From the NCBI GenBank assembly GCA_050180895.1, contig JBFXDS010000002.1, positions 620,001-684,000 on the forward strand: a stretch of DNA of 64,000 nucleotides. Reading direction: 5' to 3'. Both the position numbers and the translations under genes were made by a program. The stretch comes from JBGPEQ01 sp050180895. GTDB lineage: Bacteria > Pseudomonadota > Alphaproteobacteria > Dongiales > Dongiaceae. The notes under the pieces are model-generated. The model saw nothing but the letters and a program-made list of their open reading frames with translations. It did no database searches and was not told where the DNA came from. This document shows positions 44,191-53,199 of the stretch, piece by piece (position 1 is the stretch's first letter; each line of letters starts with the position of its first letter).

Positions 44191-45525
44191 CTATCGATCG
44201 GTCCCAACTTGTCCCCGCCGGGAATATAGCCACTCGCGCGCCAGCAGGCGATAGAAATCTGCGAGCTGCGGCAGGCCCAGCCGCCGCGCGTAGGCGTGAA
44301 GGTCGTCGGGGATGAGGCGCGCGAGGCGGCGCTCGAAGTACCACGCGACGAGCGCGATCGGCGTCAGCCCGCAATCCTCCGGCGTGACGTCCTCCGGGCC
44401 GCCGGCGGCGAGGACGACCCGTTTGTCGCGCGCCCGCGCCAGCAAGCGGCCGTAGTCGCCGTCCAGCCGCGACTGGTCGAGCAGATCGCGCGTGAGCGCG
44501 GCATCAATGGAAGTATCGATCGCGGCGAGCCGCGCCTCGTCCTCGATCAGCCGCGCGAAGTCGGTCGATGCCAGCTCGTTCTCGGCGCACCAGCGTTCGA
44601 TGTCGGCCCGGCGGAGCAAGCCCAGCCGCAGGCGCAGCTCCTGCTCGGCCTTGCGATGCGTCGCAAGGTCGACGTTTCCGGGTCGGAGCCGACCGCCATG
44701 GCGTGCCAGATGCCTGAGCAGGGCGCGCTGGCGCGTCGTCTCGAAGGCGGCGTCGAGCCGCAGCTCGTCGAGCACCCGATCCTCGCCGACATCGCCGCGG
44801 CCCCGCCCGCCCTTCGCCATCGCTTCGCTGGCGATGTCCCACATGTCCGTCCATTCGAAGGCGAAGTCCGGCTGCATGGGGGCGGGGTCGGCGGCCAGGA
44901 ACTCCTGCATGGCCGCGATCATCTCGAAGGCATCGCGCCGCTTCTGGTCGATCCGGCCAGCGGGCAGCCAGTCGCGCAGGCGGGAGCTTTCCTCACTCGC
45001 CGGACCGGCCAGGAGCCGCTCCCAGGAGCGGTCTTGATAGAACAAGCTCTTTGCGCGTTCGAGAAGCTCGACGCGCGCCGGCGGCCCGATGACTCCCTCC
45101 GCCTCGGCCTGCGCCAACGTCGCCCGGATATTGACCATCGGCTCCGAGAGCGCGACGTAGCCAGTCTCGGCAGGACCGTGCACCACAGCCACCTCGTCGT
45201 CGTCCTCGATCTCGCCGCTGCGATAGGCCTCGAAGATGCGGCCGACGCCGCGCATGCCGAACGCCTGCAGTTCCGCGGCGCGTAGCGCGCCCATGCTGGC
45301 GCTGCCGAACACATGAACCCCCTGGGTCATCGCCCATAGGATCTCCTTGTGCCAGACCGCGGGCACGCCTTCGAAATAGCCATCGATGATTCCGATCGCC
45401 CGCGGCCTCGCAGCGGCGGCGCGATAGACATCGCCCATCGCGGCCGGCGGCAGGCAGGCGAAATCGCAACGCGCCGTGATCTCCGATGGCGGCAGAGTCG
45501 GGCCGACGAACAGGCAGGTCGTCAC
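44191..45525 (-). CDS. TfuA-like protein
   Basis: 444 residues from a GTG start at 45525 (reads VTTCLFVGPTLPPSEITARC) that overlaps the ycaO stop as GTGA. The TfuA core covers residues 1-200: LFVGPTLP, IGIIDGYFEGVPAVWHKEIL, GVHVFGSASMGALRAAELQA and GMRGVGRIFEAYRSGEIEDD. These are the family hallmarks. The C-terminal 240 residues are helical and fit the extended TfuA-like form. TfuA proteins work with a YcaO enzyme and have been tied to backbone thioamide formation in trifolitoxin-like, thioviridamide-like and methyl-CoM reductase systems. Here the pair is translationally coupled, which supports a shared complex. Confidence 0.88.
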   Translation of the reverse strand: MTTCLFVGPTLPPSEITARCDFACLPPAAMGDVYRAAAARPRAIGIIDGYFEGVPAVWHKEILWAMTQGVHVFGSASMGALRAAELQAFGMRGVGRIFEAYRSGEIEDDDEVAVVHGPAETGYVALSEPMVNIRATLAQAEAEGVIGPPARVELLERAKSLFYQDRSWERLLAGPASEESSRLRDWLPAGRIDQKRRDAFEMIAAMQEFLAADPAPMQPDFAFEWTDMWDIASEAMAKGGRGRGDVGEDRVLDELRLDAAFETTRQRALLRHLARHGGRLRPGNVDLATHRKAEQELRLRLGLLRRADIERWCAENELASTDFARLIEDEARLAAIDTSIDAALTRDLLDQSRLDGDYGRLLARARDKRVVLAAGGPEDVTPEDCGLTPIALVAWYFERRLARLIPDDLHAYARRLGLPQLADFYRLLAREWLYSRRGQVGTDR

Positions 45526-46763
45526 GATGCCTGCGCCCGGCGCGCGCGGGGGCCGGGAACACAATCCGAGTCCGCCGGGCCTTCGAGGCCGGGGATCACG
45601 ACCCGGACGACCGGCAGATCGAACTCCGGCTTCGTCAAATCGACGGCCAGCACCTGCCGACACCCGACGGCTGCCAGCCGGCCGAGCAGCCAGCGGCATT
45701 CTTCGGAGAAGCTGTCGAAGCGGCGGGTGGCGACGGTAAGGAACGCCCGTCCCGCCCGCGGCGCCTCCATCGACAGCCGGACGCGCCGACGACGGTCCGC
45801 CTGGACGGAGGGGGCGTACTCCTCGGCCGAAAGGTCGTCGCGCGAGCCCGCCACATAAGTGTTGCGCACCTGGACCGCCTCGGTCAGCGCGCGCAGCAGC
45901 GCGATCTCCGCCGCCGGGTGGCAGCCGCTGCCGCCGCCGGGATGCCCGCCGCCGGTGCGCGCGTCGGCGATGACGCAGCCGAAGGCGGCGACTCCGACAT
46001 CGGTCGTCGTGTCCCAGATCGCGACGCTGAAGCCGGCTTGCGCCAGCCGGTCGAGGATTGCCCGGCAGGCTGCGTCGGTCACGGTTTCCGGATCGATGCG
46101 CGCCGCGTCGCGCTCACGCTTCGTCCACAGCAGCGACAGCCGTTCGGCATCGCGCTCGATCACCTCGCAAATGGCGTGGCAGACGGCTTCCAGCGGATGG
46201 TTGCCCGAAGCCAGGCCGTTGGTGCTGGCGGCGAAGCAGCCGCTGCCGGCCGGCAGCGGATGGGCATAGTTCGCATGCACGACCTCGTAGGGGAGCCATC
46301 GGCGCTCGTCCGAGACAAGGTCGACGGCCTCGATCCAGAGGATCGGCAGGTCCGCATGCCAGCAGCTATCCGCCCGGTGCGGCAGGCCCTCCAAATCGGC
46401 AAGGGGAAGCGCGCCGTCCAGTTCGCGCAGGCTGCCGAGTCGCAGCGGCCGCCGGATGCGTTCGGCATGGAAGCCCTCCGCCGCCTCCATGAGGCCCGAG
46501 GCCTTGGCCGACTCCAGCGTCAGGCCCTTGCCTTGCGACACCGCGACCGAGCGCGCGTTCGGCCGGCACACCATGACCACGGGGACGCCGATCCGGTCGA
46601 GACCGGTCACGTTGGCCACGCGGGTGATGCCGAGCGCCGGCAGCAGCGGCTGCAACCGCCGCAGCGTCTCCACCGGCGGCACGGTGCGATGCGTGCCGGA
46701 CAGGAACGTCTTTCGACCGCAGTCGCCGCGCAGGAGGTCGACAAGGGACGGCATGGACGACAT
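45522..46763 (-). CDS. YcaO-domain cyclodehydratase/thioamide-type enzyme
   Basis: 413 residues. YcaO landmarks: QGKGLTLESAKASGLMEAAE (residues 77-96), GCFAASTNGLASGN with the phosphate-contacting Ser/Asn, LEAVCHAICEVIERDAERL (191-209, with E192, E200 and E203 of the ATP-Mg site) and ALTEAVQVRNTYV. The C-terminus LPVVRVVIPGLEGP lacks the proline-rich PxPxP ending of azoline-forming YcaOs and matches the TfuA-dependent type. The enzyme activates a backbone amide with ATP; with TfuA the usual product is a thioamide. It heads a four-gene minus-strand operon: ycaO, tfuA, metalloprotease, 160-residue protein. The start ATG 46763 is the first in frame. Confidence 0.9.
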   Translation of the reverse strand: MSSMPSLVDLLRGDCGRKTFLSGTHRTVPPVETLRRLQPLLPALGITRVANVTGLDRIGVPVVMVCRPNARSVAVSQGKGLTLESAKASGLMEAAEGFHAERIRRPLRLGSLRELDGALPLADLEGLPHRADSCWHADLPILWIEAVDLVSDERRWLPYEVVHANYAHPLPAGSGCFAASTNGLASGNHPLEAVCHAICEVIERDAERLSLLWTKRERDAARIDPETVTDAACRAILDRLAQAGFSVAIWDTTTDVGVAAFGCVIADARTGGGHPGGGSGCHPAAEIALLRALTEAVQVRNTYVAGSRDDLSAEEYAPSVQADRRRRVRLSMEAPRAGRAFLTVATRRFDSFSEECRWLLGRLAAVGCRQVLAVDLTKPEFDLPVVRVVIPGLEGPADSDCVPGPRARRAQAS

Positions 46764-46937
46764 GCCCCGATCATGCCCCCGCCGCTTGCCGATGACAAAG
46801 CCGCCCACCGGGAGGCGGGAATCCGCGCCACAACAGGGTAGGCACGCGGCCGGTTTCTGTTCTAGATTTAGGCAGTTGCCATTCAAAACCGGCCACGCGT
46901 CGGAAGCGCGACGGCCGATAAAACCAGGGAGATGCCC

Positions 46938-48497
46938 ATGAGCCACTTCGAGATTGCCCGCCGCAACCTTGTCTTCAGTTCCGCCGCCATCGCCGCCGTC
47001 ACAGCCCTCGGGTTGGACGGCCGTCGAGCGCGCGCGCAGGGCGCCAGCCTGTGCCGATCGCGCATGAACGAGGATATCCAGGTGCTCGATCCTGGATACA
47101 TGATCGGTGGCGCCGAGACGACCACCCAATTCGCGACGTTGCCGCGCCTGGCCATTCCGGTGAAGGACGAGAGCGGGACCTGGACCTGGGCCCCCTCCGA
47201 CTATGTGAGCGAAATCAAGCAGACGGATGACGGCAACATCTCCTTCACCCTCAAGCCCGGCTTCATGTGGAGCGACGGCTATGGCGAGGTCACGGCGGAG
47301 GACGTGAAGTTCTCCTACGAGCGCATGCCGGGAACGGACTGGGGCGGGCGCTGGCCCACCCTCGATCGCGTGGACGTGAAGGACAAGTACAGCGGCGTGA
47401 TCGTGCTGAAGTCGCCGTTCGCCCCGCTCTGGCTGGTGGCGCTCTCCTCGGAATCCGGAACCATCGTCTGCAAGGCGGCCGTGGAGAAGCTGCCGGAGAA
47501 GAAGTTCACCACGCAGATCCCGGCGCAGTGCGGCCCCTACACGATGGTGGAATGGCAACCCAAGGGGAAGATCATCTTCAAGGCCAACCCCGACTTTCCG
47601 GGAACGAAGCCGGACTTCGCCGAGGTGCATGTCATCAACATCGAGGACGACAAGGCGGCGGAACTGGCGTTCGAGGCCGGCGAGGTCGACGTCTGCCACA
47701 TCACTCCGCCCACGGCGGCGCGCTACAAGCAGTCGCCGCCGCCAGGCTCGAAGCTGATGCAGCTGCCCGGTCCGTACGTGACCTGGATGGGTATGAACTC
47801 CGAGCATGAGAAGCTCAAGGACATCCGCGTGCGCAAGGCGATCCAGCGCGCCATCGACGTCGATTCGATCATCGCGGCGGCCTACGAAGGCGCGTCGCCC
47901 AAGGCCTACGGCATCGTGCCGCTCGGACTGCTCGGCTACCGTTCGGCCTCCAAGTACAGCTACAATCCCGACGAGGCGCGCGCCCTGCTCCAGGAGGCGG
48001 GCGTCAGCGACCTCTCGCTCGAGCTCAAGATCCTGAACGACCCGATCAACGTCACCACCGCGCAGATCATCCAGGCCAACCTGGCGGACGTCGGCGTGAA
48101 GATCGACATCATCCCGCTCGACTCGGGCCCGTTCTGGAATCTCGGGCTCGAATCCAAGGGCGAGGATTGGAAGTCGCTGCAGCTGTGGACGATGCGCTAC
48201 CGCACCTCGCCCGACCCGCACGACATCTCCCAGTGGTTCGTCAAGAGCCAGGTCGGCATCTGGAACTGGGAGCGCTGGTCGGACCCGGAGTTCGAGGAGC
48301 TGTACGTGAAGGGACAGACCGAGGCCGACCAGCAGACGCGCGCGCAGGAATACATCCGCATGCAGGAGATCATGGAGGATACCGGCGCGTATCTCTGGAT
48401 CACGCACGAGCCGGCGTTCTTCGCGCACAAGGAGAATGTGCTGCCGGCCTTCGATTCCGGCGCCGAGCCGCTGATCGAGCAGTACAAGAGCGTTTGA
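46938..48497 (+). CDS. ABC solute-binding protein, Dpp/Opp family, second system
   Basis: 519 residues. The second of two close ATGs (46938) is chosen because AGGGAG lies at the right distance and it gives MSHFEIARRNLVFSSAAIAA, a twin-arginine-like signal with cleavage near RARAQ. Family landmarks: ISFTLKPGFMWSDGYGEVTAEDVKFS, ELAFEAGEVDVCHI, DIRVRKAIQRAIDVDSIIAA. It is a periplasmic receptor for peptides or opine- or polyamine-like solutes and heads a five-gene importer operon. The 174-base gap to the divergent ycaO gene must hold both promoters; I found no convincing hexamers there. Ligand unknown. Confidence 0.9.
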   Translation: MSHFEIARRNLVFSSAAIAAVTALGLDGRRARAQGASLCRSRMNEDIQVLDPGYMIGGAETTTQFATLPRLAIPVKDESGTWTWAPSDYVSEIKQTDDGNISFTLKPGFMWSDGYGEVTAEDVKFSYERMPGTDWGGRWPTLDRVDVKDKYSGVIVLKSPFAPLWLVALSSESGTIVCKAAVEKLPEKKFTTQIPAQCGPYTMVEWQPKGKIIFKANPDFPGTKPDFAEVHVINIEDDKAAELAFEAGEVDVCHITPPTAARYKQSPPPGSKLMQLPGPYVTWMGMNSEHEKLKDIRVRKAIQRAIDVDSIIAAAYEGASPKAYGIVPLGLLGYRSASKYSYNPDEARALLQEAGVSDLSLELKILNDPINVTTAQIIQANLADVGVKIDIIPLDSGPFWNLGLESKGEDWKSLQLWTMRYRTSPDPHDISQWFVKSQVGIWNWERWSDPEFEELYVKGQTEADQQTRAQEYIRMQEIMEDTGAYLWITHEPAFFAHKENVLPAFDSGAEPLIEQYKSV

Positions 48498-48604
48498 TCG
48501 GTTACGCGTTCGTCCGTCCCGGCCGGGGCCTTCATGCAGGAAGAGGTGCCGCATGAGGACCCCGGCGTGACGGTCCCGCCCTCGGCTACCGGTGACGTGC
48601 GGCG

Positions 48605-49549
48605 ATGCTGATCTACGCGGCTCAGCGCATCGCCCTGGCCGTGCTGATCTGCATCACGGCGATGACCATGCTGTTCGGCGCGACGCGGGCGATTCCCGGC
48701 GATCTCGCGACCATCATGCTAGGCCCGCGCGCCACGCCCGAGAGGGTGGAGCGCCTCAACCGCGAAATGGGCCTCGACAAGCCGCTGCCTGCCCAGCTGG
48801 CCCTGTTCCTCGGCAGCGCGGTCCAGGGCGATCTCGGCACCGACCCCGTCACCGACCGCAAAGTCGTCTCGGTGATCATGGACGTGCTGCCGAACACGCT
48901 GGCCCTCATTGCCTGCGGCCTCGGATGGGCAGCGGCGATCGGCATTCCGCTCGGCTGCTACTCGGCGGTCCGGCGCAACACGTTCATCGACAAGTTCACC
49001 GGCGTGATCTCGGTCGGCACGATCTCCATGCCGTCATTCGTGGTCGGCATCTATGCCGCGCTGATTTTCGCGGTCCAGCTCAACTGGCTGCCGATGATCG
49101 GCGCCGGCGAACCGGGCGACGTCGGCGACCAGATTGCGCACCTGGTCATGCCCAGCTTCGCCGTCGGCCTCGGCTGGGTCGGCTATCTCGCGCGCATCGT
49201 GCGGGCCTCGATGCTGGAGGTGATGGGCGAGAACCACATCCGCACGGCCCGCGCCTTCGGCATTCCGGAGTCGAAGGTGGTCTCGCGCTATGCCCTGCGG
49301 ATCGCGATCCTGCCGACGGTGACGCTGCTGGCGCTCGCCATCGGCGGCCTGCTGTCGAGCACGGTGTTCGCCGAGAAGATATTCGCGCGGCCCGGCATCG
49401 GCAGCCTGATCGTCGACAGCACCTATGTCCGCAACTACCCGATGGTGCAAGGCGCCGTTCTGATCACCGTCGGCCTGTTCATCGCAGCGACGATCATCAC
49501 CGACCTGGTCGTCGCCTGGCTGGATCCCCGTGTCCGTACTTCCATCTGA
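48605..49549 (+). CDS. ABC importer permease, DppB type, second system
   Basis: 314 residues. N-terminal helix IALAVLICITAMTMLFGATR, then the typical NREMGLDKPLPAQLALFLGS and GDLGTDPVTDRKVVSVI loop, five more hydrophobic segments, an EAA-like MGENHIRTARAFGIPESKVV loop and the end FARPGIGSLIVDSTYVRNYP. It forms half of the pore. The gene overlaps the next by 20 bases, so the GTG of the partner permease is read before this stop is reached. A spacer of 107 bases separates it from the binding-protein gene. Confidence 0.9.
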   Translation: MLIYAAQRIALAVLICITAMTMLFGATRAIPGDLATIMLGPRATPERVERLNREMGLDKPLPAQLALFLGSAVQGDLGTDPVTDRKVVSVIMDVLPNTLALIACGLGWAAAIGIPLGCYSAVRRNTFIDKFTGVISVGTISMPSFVVGIYAALIFAVQLNWLPMIGAGEPGDVGDQIAHLVMPSFAVGLGWVGYLARIVRASMLEVMGENHIRTARAFGIPESKVVSRYALRIAILPTVTLLALAIGGLLSSTVFAEKIFARPGIGSLIVDSTYVRNYPMVQGAVLITVGLFIAATIITDLVVAWLDPRVRTSI

Positions 49550-50423
49550 GGCGGGTCTCGCGCCATCGCCGCTGCCGTCGATGGCGGCGGGACGGGTTTT
49601 GCGCCGGCTCGGCCGCGACCCGCTCGGGCTGCTCGGCCTCGCGCTCGTGGTGCTCGTCGTCGCCTGCGGCCTGCTGGCGGACTGGATCGCGCCCTACGAT
49701 CCCTTTAAGCCCAACATCCCCGACCGCATGTCGCCGCCGTCGGTGATCCACGTCATGGGAACCGACAACCTGGGACGCGACATCTTCAGCCGGATACTCA
49801 AGGGCAGCCAGATCGCGCTGATGGTCGGCGTCAGCTCGATCGTCATCGCGCAGATCCTCGGACTCGCGCTCGGCCTGCTCGCCGGCTACGGCCCGCGCTG
49901 GCTCGACAACCTGCTGATCCTCATCTTCGACGCCATCTATTCGTTCCCCACGGTCATCCTCGGCCTCACCGTCATGGCACTGGTGGGGCCGAGCCTGAAG
50001 ACGCTGATGTTCGTCGTCGTCATCGTGCAGACACCGGCCTATGCACGACTGGTGCGCACGGCCACATTGGCGAAGAAGAACTCCGAATACATCCTCGCCG
50101 AGCGATCGTTGGGGGCCGGTCCGGTCCGCATCCTGGCCCGACATATCCTGCCGAACATCATCGGGCCGCTCTTCATCATCGGCAGCATGGACATCCCGGC
50201 GGTCATCACACTGGAAGCGGGCCTGACCTTCCTCGGCCTCGGCATCCCGCCGCCGGCGCCGAGTTGGGGCCGCATCCTCGACGACGGCTACAAGTATCTG
50301 CGCGAAGCGCCGTGGATCGTCGTCGCGGCCGGCATTCCACTGATCGTCACGACCTTGGGCTTTACCTTCCTCGGCGAATCGCTGCGCGACCTGCTCGATC
50401 CCAAGCTGCGCCGGATGATGTGA
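49530..50423 (+). CDS. ABC importer permease, DppC type, second system
   Basis: 297 residues from a GTG at 49530, inside the end of the DppB-type gene. The first helix is LGLALVVLVVACGLLADWIA, followed by the DppC landmark MGTDNLGRDIFSRILKGSQI. The EAA-like loop reads AERSLGAGPVRILARHILPN, and the end GESLRDLLDPKLRRMM is the classical DppC terminus. It completes the membrane pore. Its stop shares one base with the ATG of the ATPase gene (TGATG). Confidence 0.9.
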   Translation: MSVLPSEAGLAPSPLPSMAAGRVLRRLGRDPLGLLGLALVVLVVACGLLADWIAPYDPFKPNIPDRMSPPSVIHVMGTDNLGRDIFSRILKGSQIALMVGVSSIVIAQILGLALGLLAGYGPRWLDNLLILIFDAIYSFPTVILGLTVMALVGPSLKTLMFVVVIVQTPAYARLVRTATLAKKNSEYILAERSLGAGPVRILARHILPNIIGPLFIIGSMDIPAVITLEAGLTFLGLGIPPPAPSWGRILDDGYKYLREAPWIVVAAGIPLIVTTLGFTFLGESLRDLLDPKLRRMM

Positions 50424-51394
50424 TGGCCGCTGCCGACGTCCTGTCCATCCACGACCTCAGCATCGACTTCCAGACGCCGCGCGGGCTGGTGCACGCGCTC
50501 CGCGGCGTGAGCCTCGCGGTCCCGCGCGGCAGCATCGTCGGCATCGTCGGCGAGAGCGGCTCCGGCAAGTCCACCCTGTCGCTCGCTGCCATGGGGCTGC
50601 TGCCGGAGAACGCCGTGATCGGCGGCGGGCGGATCCTATTCGACGGCGCCGACGTGCTGACGATGGACAAGACGCAGCTCCGCGACCTGCGAGGCCGCCG
50701 CATGTCCATGGTCTTCCAGGATCCGATGACATCGCTCAACCCGGTGCTCTCCATCGGCACGCAGATGGTCGACATCCAGTACCGCGACCGCGCGGCGAAC
50801 GCGGAGAAGCGCCGGAAGGCCGCGGCCATGCTGCGCCGCGTCGGCATCCCCGATCCGGAGCAGCGGCTCGGCCGCTACCCACACGAGTTCAGCGGCGGCA
50901 TGCGCCAGCGCATCGCCATCGCCATGGGCCTGCTCGGCAACCCCGAGCTGCTGATCGCCGACGAGCCGACGACCGCGCTCGACGTCACGCTGGAGGCGCA
51001 GATCATCCACCTGCTGCGCGAGCTGCGCCGCGAGTTCCGCGGCTCGATCATGTTCATCTCGCACAATCTCGGCCTGATCGCCGAGCTGTGCGACCAAGTG
51101 GTGATCCTCTATGCCGGCGAGGTGGTCGAGCAGGGCACGGTCCACGACATCTTCCACCGCCCGCGCCACCCCTATACCGAGGCGCTGCTGGTCTGCGACC
51201 CGGCCCGGATCGACGAGGTCCGGCGCGAGCTGCCGACCATCTCCGGCGAGGTTCCGAACCTGCTGCAGACGCCCGCGGGCTGCGTCTTCGCACCGCGCTG
51301 CGCGAAGGTGTTCGATCGCTGCCGCGCGCAGCGGCCGGCCGATCACGCGATCGGCGCCACGCAGTCGGCGCGCTGCCATCTGGCGACGGCATGA
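50423..51394 (+). CDS. ABC importer ATPase, DppD type, second system
   Basis: 323 residues from ATG 50423 (MAAADVLSIHDLSIDFQTPR). Walker A GESGSGKST, Q-loop MVFQDPMTSLNPVL, signature FSGGMRQRIAIAMGL, Walker B LLIADEPTTALDVT and the H-loop FISHNLGLIAELCDQVV are all present. The C-terminal oligopeptide-transporter extension holds CVFAPRCAKVFDRCRAQRP with cysteines as in Fe-S-binding DppD relatives. It powers the importer together with the next gene, with which it overlaps by ATGA. In contrast to the first importer, the two ATPases are separate chains. Confidence 0.92.
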   Translation: MAAADVLSIHDLSIDFQTPRGLVHALRGVSLAVPRGSIVGIVGESGSGKSTLSLAAMGLLPENAVIGGGRILFDGADVLTMDKTQLRDLRGRRMSMVFQDPMTSLNPVLSIGTQMVDIQYRDRAANAEKRRKAAAMLRRVGIPDPEQRLGRYPHEFSGGMRQRIAIAMGLLGNPELLIADEPTTALDVTLEAQIIHLLRELRREFRGSIMFISHNLGLIAELCDQVVILYAGEVVEQGTVHDIFHRPRHPYTEALLVCDPARIDEVRRELPTISGEVPNLLQTPAGCVFAPRCAKVFDRCRAQRPADHAIGATQSARCHLATA

Positions 51395-52380
51395 GCGCGC
51401 TCCTCGAGGTCGCCGATCTGCATGTGCGCTTCGCGGCGATGGGGCCGATCAAGGCGCGCCTCCTGGGTCTCGAGAACCGCTTTCTCGATGCCGTGCTCGG
51501 CGTCTCCTTCGCGGTGCGCGCCGGCACCACCTTTGCCCTGGTCGGCGAGAGCGGCTCCGGCAAGAGCACGCTCGGCCGCGCCATCATCGGCCTAGTGCCG
51601 ATCACCGGCGGGACGGTGACGTTCGACGGCCGCGCGCCGCTGGCGCAGGGCAGCGCCGGGCTCGTCGCCTATCGCCGCGACGTCGCCATGATGTTCCAGG
51701 ATCCCGTCGCCAGCCTGAGCCCGCGCCTGTCCGTGAAGTCGCTGGTCACCGAACCGTTCGCCATCCACGGCCTCAAGGGCCGGGAGCTCGACGCCGAGGC
51801 CCGGCGGCTGCTGTCGCTCGTCGGCCTGCCGGCCGATTTCACCGGCCGCTATCCGCACCAGCTGTCCGGCGGCCAGGCGCGGCGCGTCGGCGTCGCCCGC
51901 GCGCTCGCCCTGTCGCCCAAGCTGATCATCGCCGACGAGCCGACCGCCGGCCTCGACGTCTCCGTGCAGGGCGAGATCCTCAATCTGCTCACGCGCCTGC
52001 AGCGCGAGCTCGGCCTGACCTACATCATCATCACCCACAACCTGGCGGTGGTCCGTCATGTCAGCGACGAGATGGCGGTCATGTATATGGGCCGCTTCGT
52101 CGAGCAGGGGCAGACGCACGCCATCTTCGCCCGGGCCGCGCATCCCTACACGCACGGGCTGCTCGCCGCCCAGCCGCTGCCCGACCCGGACAAGCGGCGC
52201 GGCAATGTCGAGCTGCAGGGCGAGGTCCCCAGCCTGGCGCGGCGGCCGTCCGGCTGCGAGTTCCACACCCGCTGCCCGCACGCGCAGCCGACCTGCCGGA
52301 GCCAACGCCCAGAACCGAATCTGACGGCGCCCGGCCACGTCCATCGTTGCCACTTCCCGCTCGTGCCGGCCGCGGCTTAG
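51391..52380 (+). CDS. ABC importer ATPase, DppF type, second system
   Basis: 329 residues from ATG 51391 (MSALLEVADLHVRFAAMGPI). Walker A GESGSGKST, Q-loop MMFQDPVASLSPRL, signature LSGGQARRVGVARAL, Walker B LIIADEPTAGLDVS, H-loop IITHNLAVVRHVSDEMA. The C-terminal stretch has CEFHTRCPHAQPTCRSQRP, again the Cys-containing tail of Dpp ATPases. Its signature motif reads QARR where most relatives have QRQR, a small deviation. Its stop overlaps the stop of the convergent PhnD-like gene by 4 bases. Confidence 0.92.
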   Translation: MSALLEVADLHVRFAAMGPIKARLLGLENRFLDAVLGVSFAVRAGTTFALVGESGSGKSTLGRAIIGLVPITGGTVTFDGRAPLAQGSAGLVAYRRDVAMMFQDPVASLSPRLSVKSLVTEPFAIHGLKGRELDAEARRLLSLVGLPADFTGRYPHQLSGGQARRVGVARALALSPKLIIADEPTAGLDVSVQGEILNLLTRLQRELGLTYIIITHNLAVVRHVSDEMAVMYMGRFVEQGQTHAIFARAAHPYTHGLLAAQPLPDPDKRRGNVELQGEVPSLARRPSGCEFHTRCPHAQPTCRSQRPEPNLTAPGHVHRCHFPLVPAAA

Positions 52381-53183
52381 GCGACCTCCGGATATCCGGC
52401 GGCAAGCGCGGCGTTCTCCAGCTCGATGATGCGGTCATAGTCCGCAAGCGGCAGCGTCGCGACACCCGTCAGCAGCAGGGCCTCGCGCACGGTCGCCAGC
52501 GCCGGGTCGGCCACGGTGCGCGCCAGGCCGCCGCGCAGCCGCCGGAGCTGCTCGCCGTCCGCCCCGCCGCGCGTCACATAGGGCAGGCCGGGCGCTGCGG
52601 CCGTGTGGCACAGCACGCGCGTGCCGACGAGCGCCGCCGGCCGGTAGCGGGCGACGAGCGCATGGGTCACGCAGTCGATGGCGGCAACATCGGCGCGGCC
52701 CGATGCCACCAGCTCGATGCTGGCGATGTGGCCGCCGCTGATCTCGACCCGGCCGAAGAAGCGGCCGCGCCCGGCGAGCGGCGCGACCAGCGCGCGCAGC
52801 GCGTTGCAGCCCGACTGCGAGTCCGCCGCGTTGATCGCGCAATGTGATCCCCGGAGGTCGCCGATCTCGGCGGCGGGATGCCCGGCGCCGACGAGCACGA
52901 CGCTGCAATAGCGCGGCCCCGCGCAGCCCGCGGCGGCGTAGCACGGCGTCGCCACCAACCGCACCCGTCCGGTTAACGCATGGGTCAGCGGATAGCCGCA
53001 GCTCTGCGAGAACAGGAGATCGGGCGACAGCCAGATCTCCTGATAGCGAGGTCGGCGGTCCAGCAAGTCCGGGACATCGGCGATTCCCTCGCGCCGGAAG
53101 GCCCGCGCCAACCCTTGCCACCATGCGTCCGTTGCCCCGCGCAACTCCGGCAGGTCGTACATGGGCAGGCTGGCGAGTGCCAT
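52377..53183 (-). CDS. PhnD-like substrate-binding domain protein, no signal peptide
   Basis: 268 residues starting MALASLPMYDLPELRGATDA. The PhnD/transferrin-like fold is suggested by LLFSQSCGYPLTHALTGRVR, IGDLRGSHCAINAADSQSGC and GRADVAAIDCVTHALVARYR. Such domains bind phosphonates, phosphate esters or thiamine-like ligands. There is no export signal, so it would act in the cytosol, or ligand binding is used for regulation. Six cysteines are scattered through the domain. It lies 16 bases downstream of the GFA-type gene on the same strand and may be cotranscribed with it and the regulator. Confidence 0.75.
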   Translation of the reverse strand: MALASLPMYDLPELRGATDAWWQGLARAFRREGIADVPDLLDRRPRYQEIWLSPDLLFSQSCGYPLTHALTGRVRLVATPCYAAAGCAGPRYCSVVLVGAGHPAAEIGDLRGSHCAINAADSQSGCNALRALVAPLAGRGRFFGRVEISGGHIASIELVASGRADVAAIDCVTHALVARYRPAALVGTRVLCHTAAAPGLPYVTRGGADGEQLRRLRGGLARTVADPALATVREALLLTGVATLPLADYDRIIELENAALAAGYPEVA

Positions 53184-53199
53184 CGTCCGCCGAGTCCGC

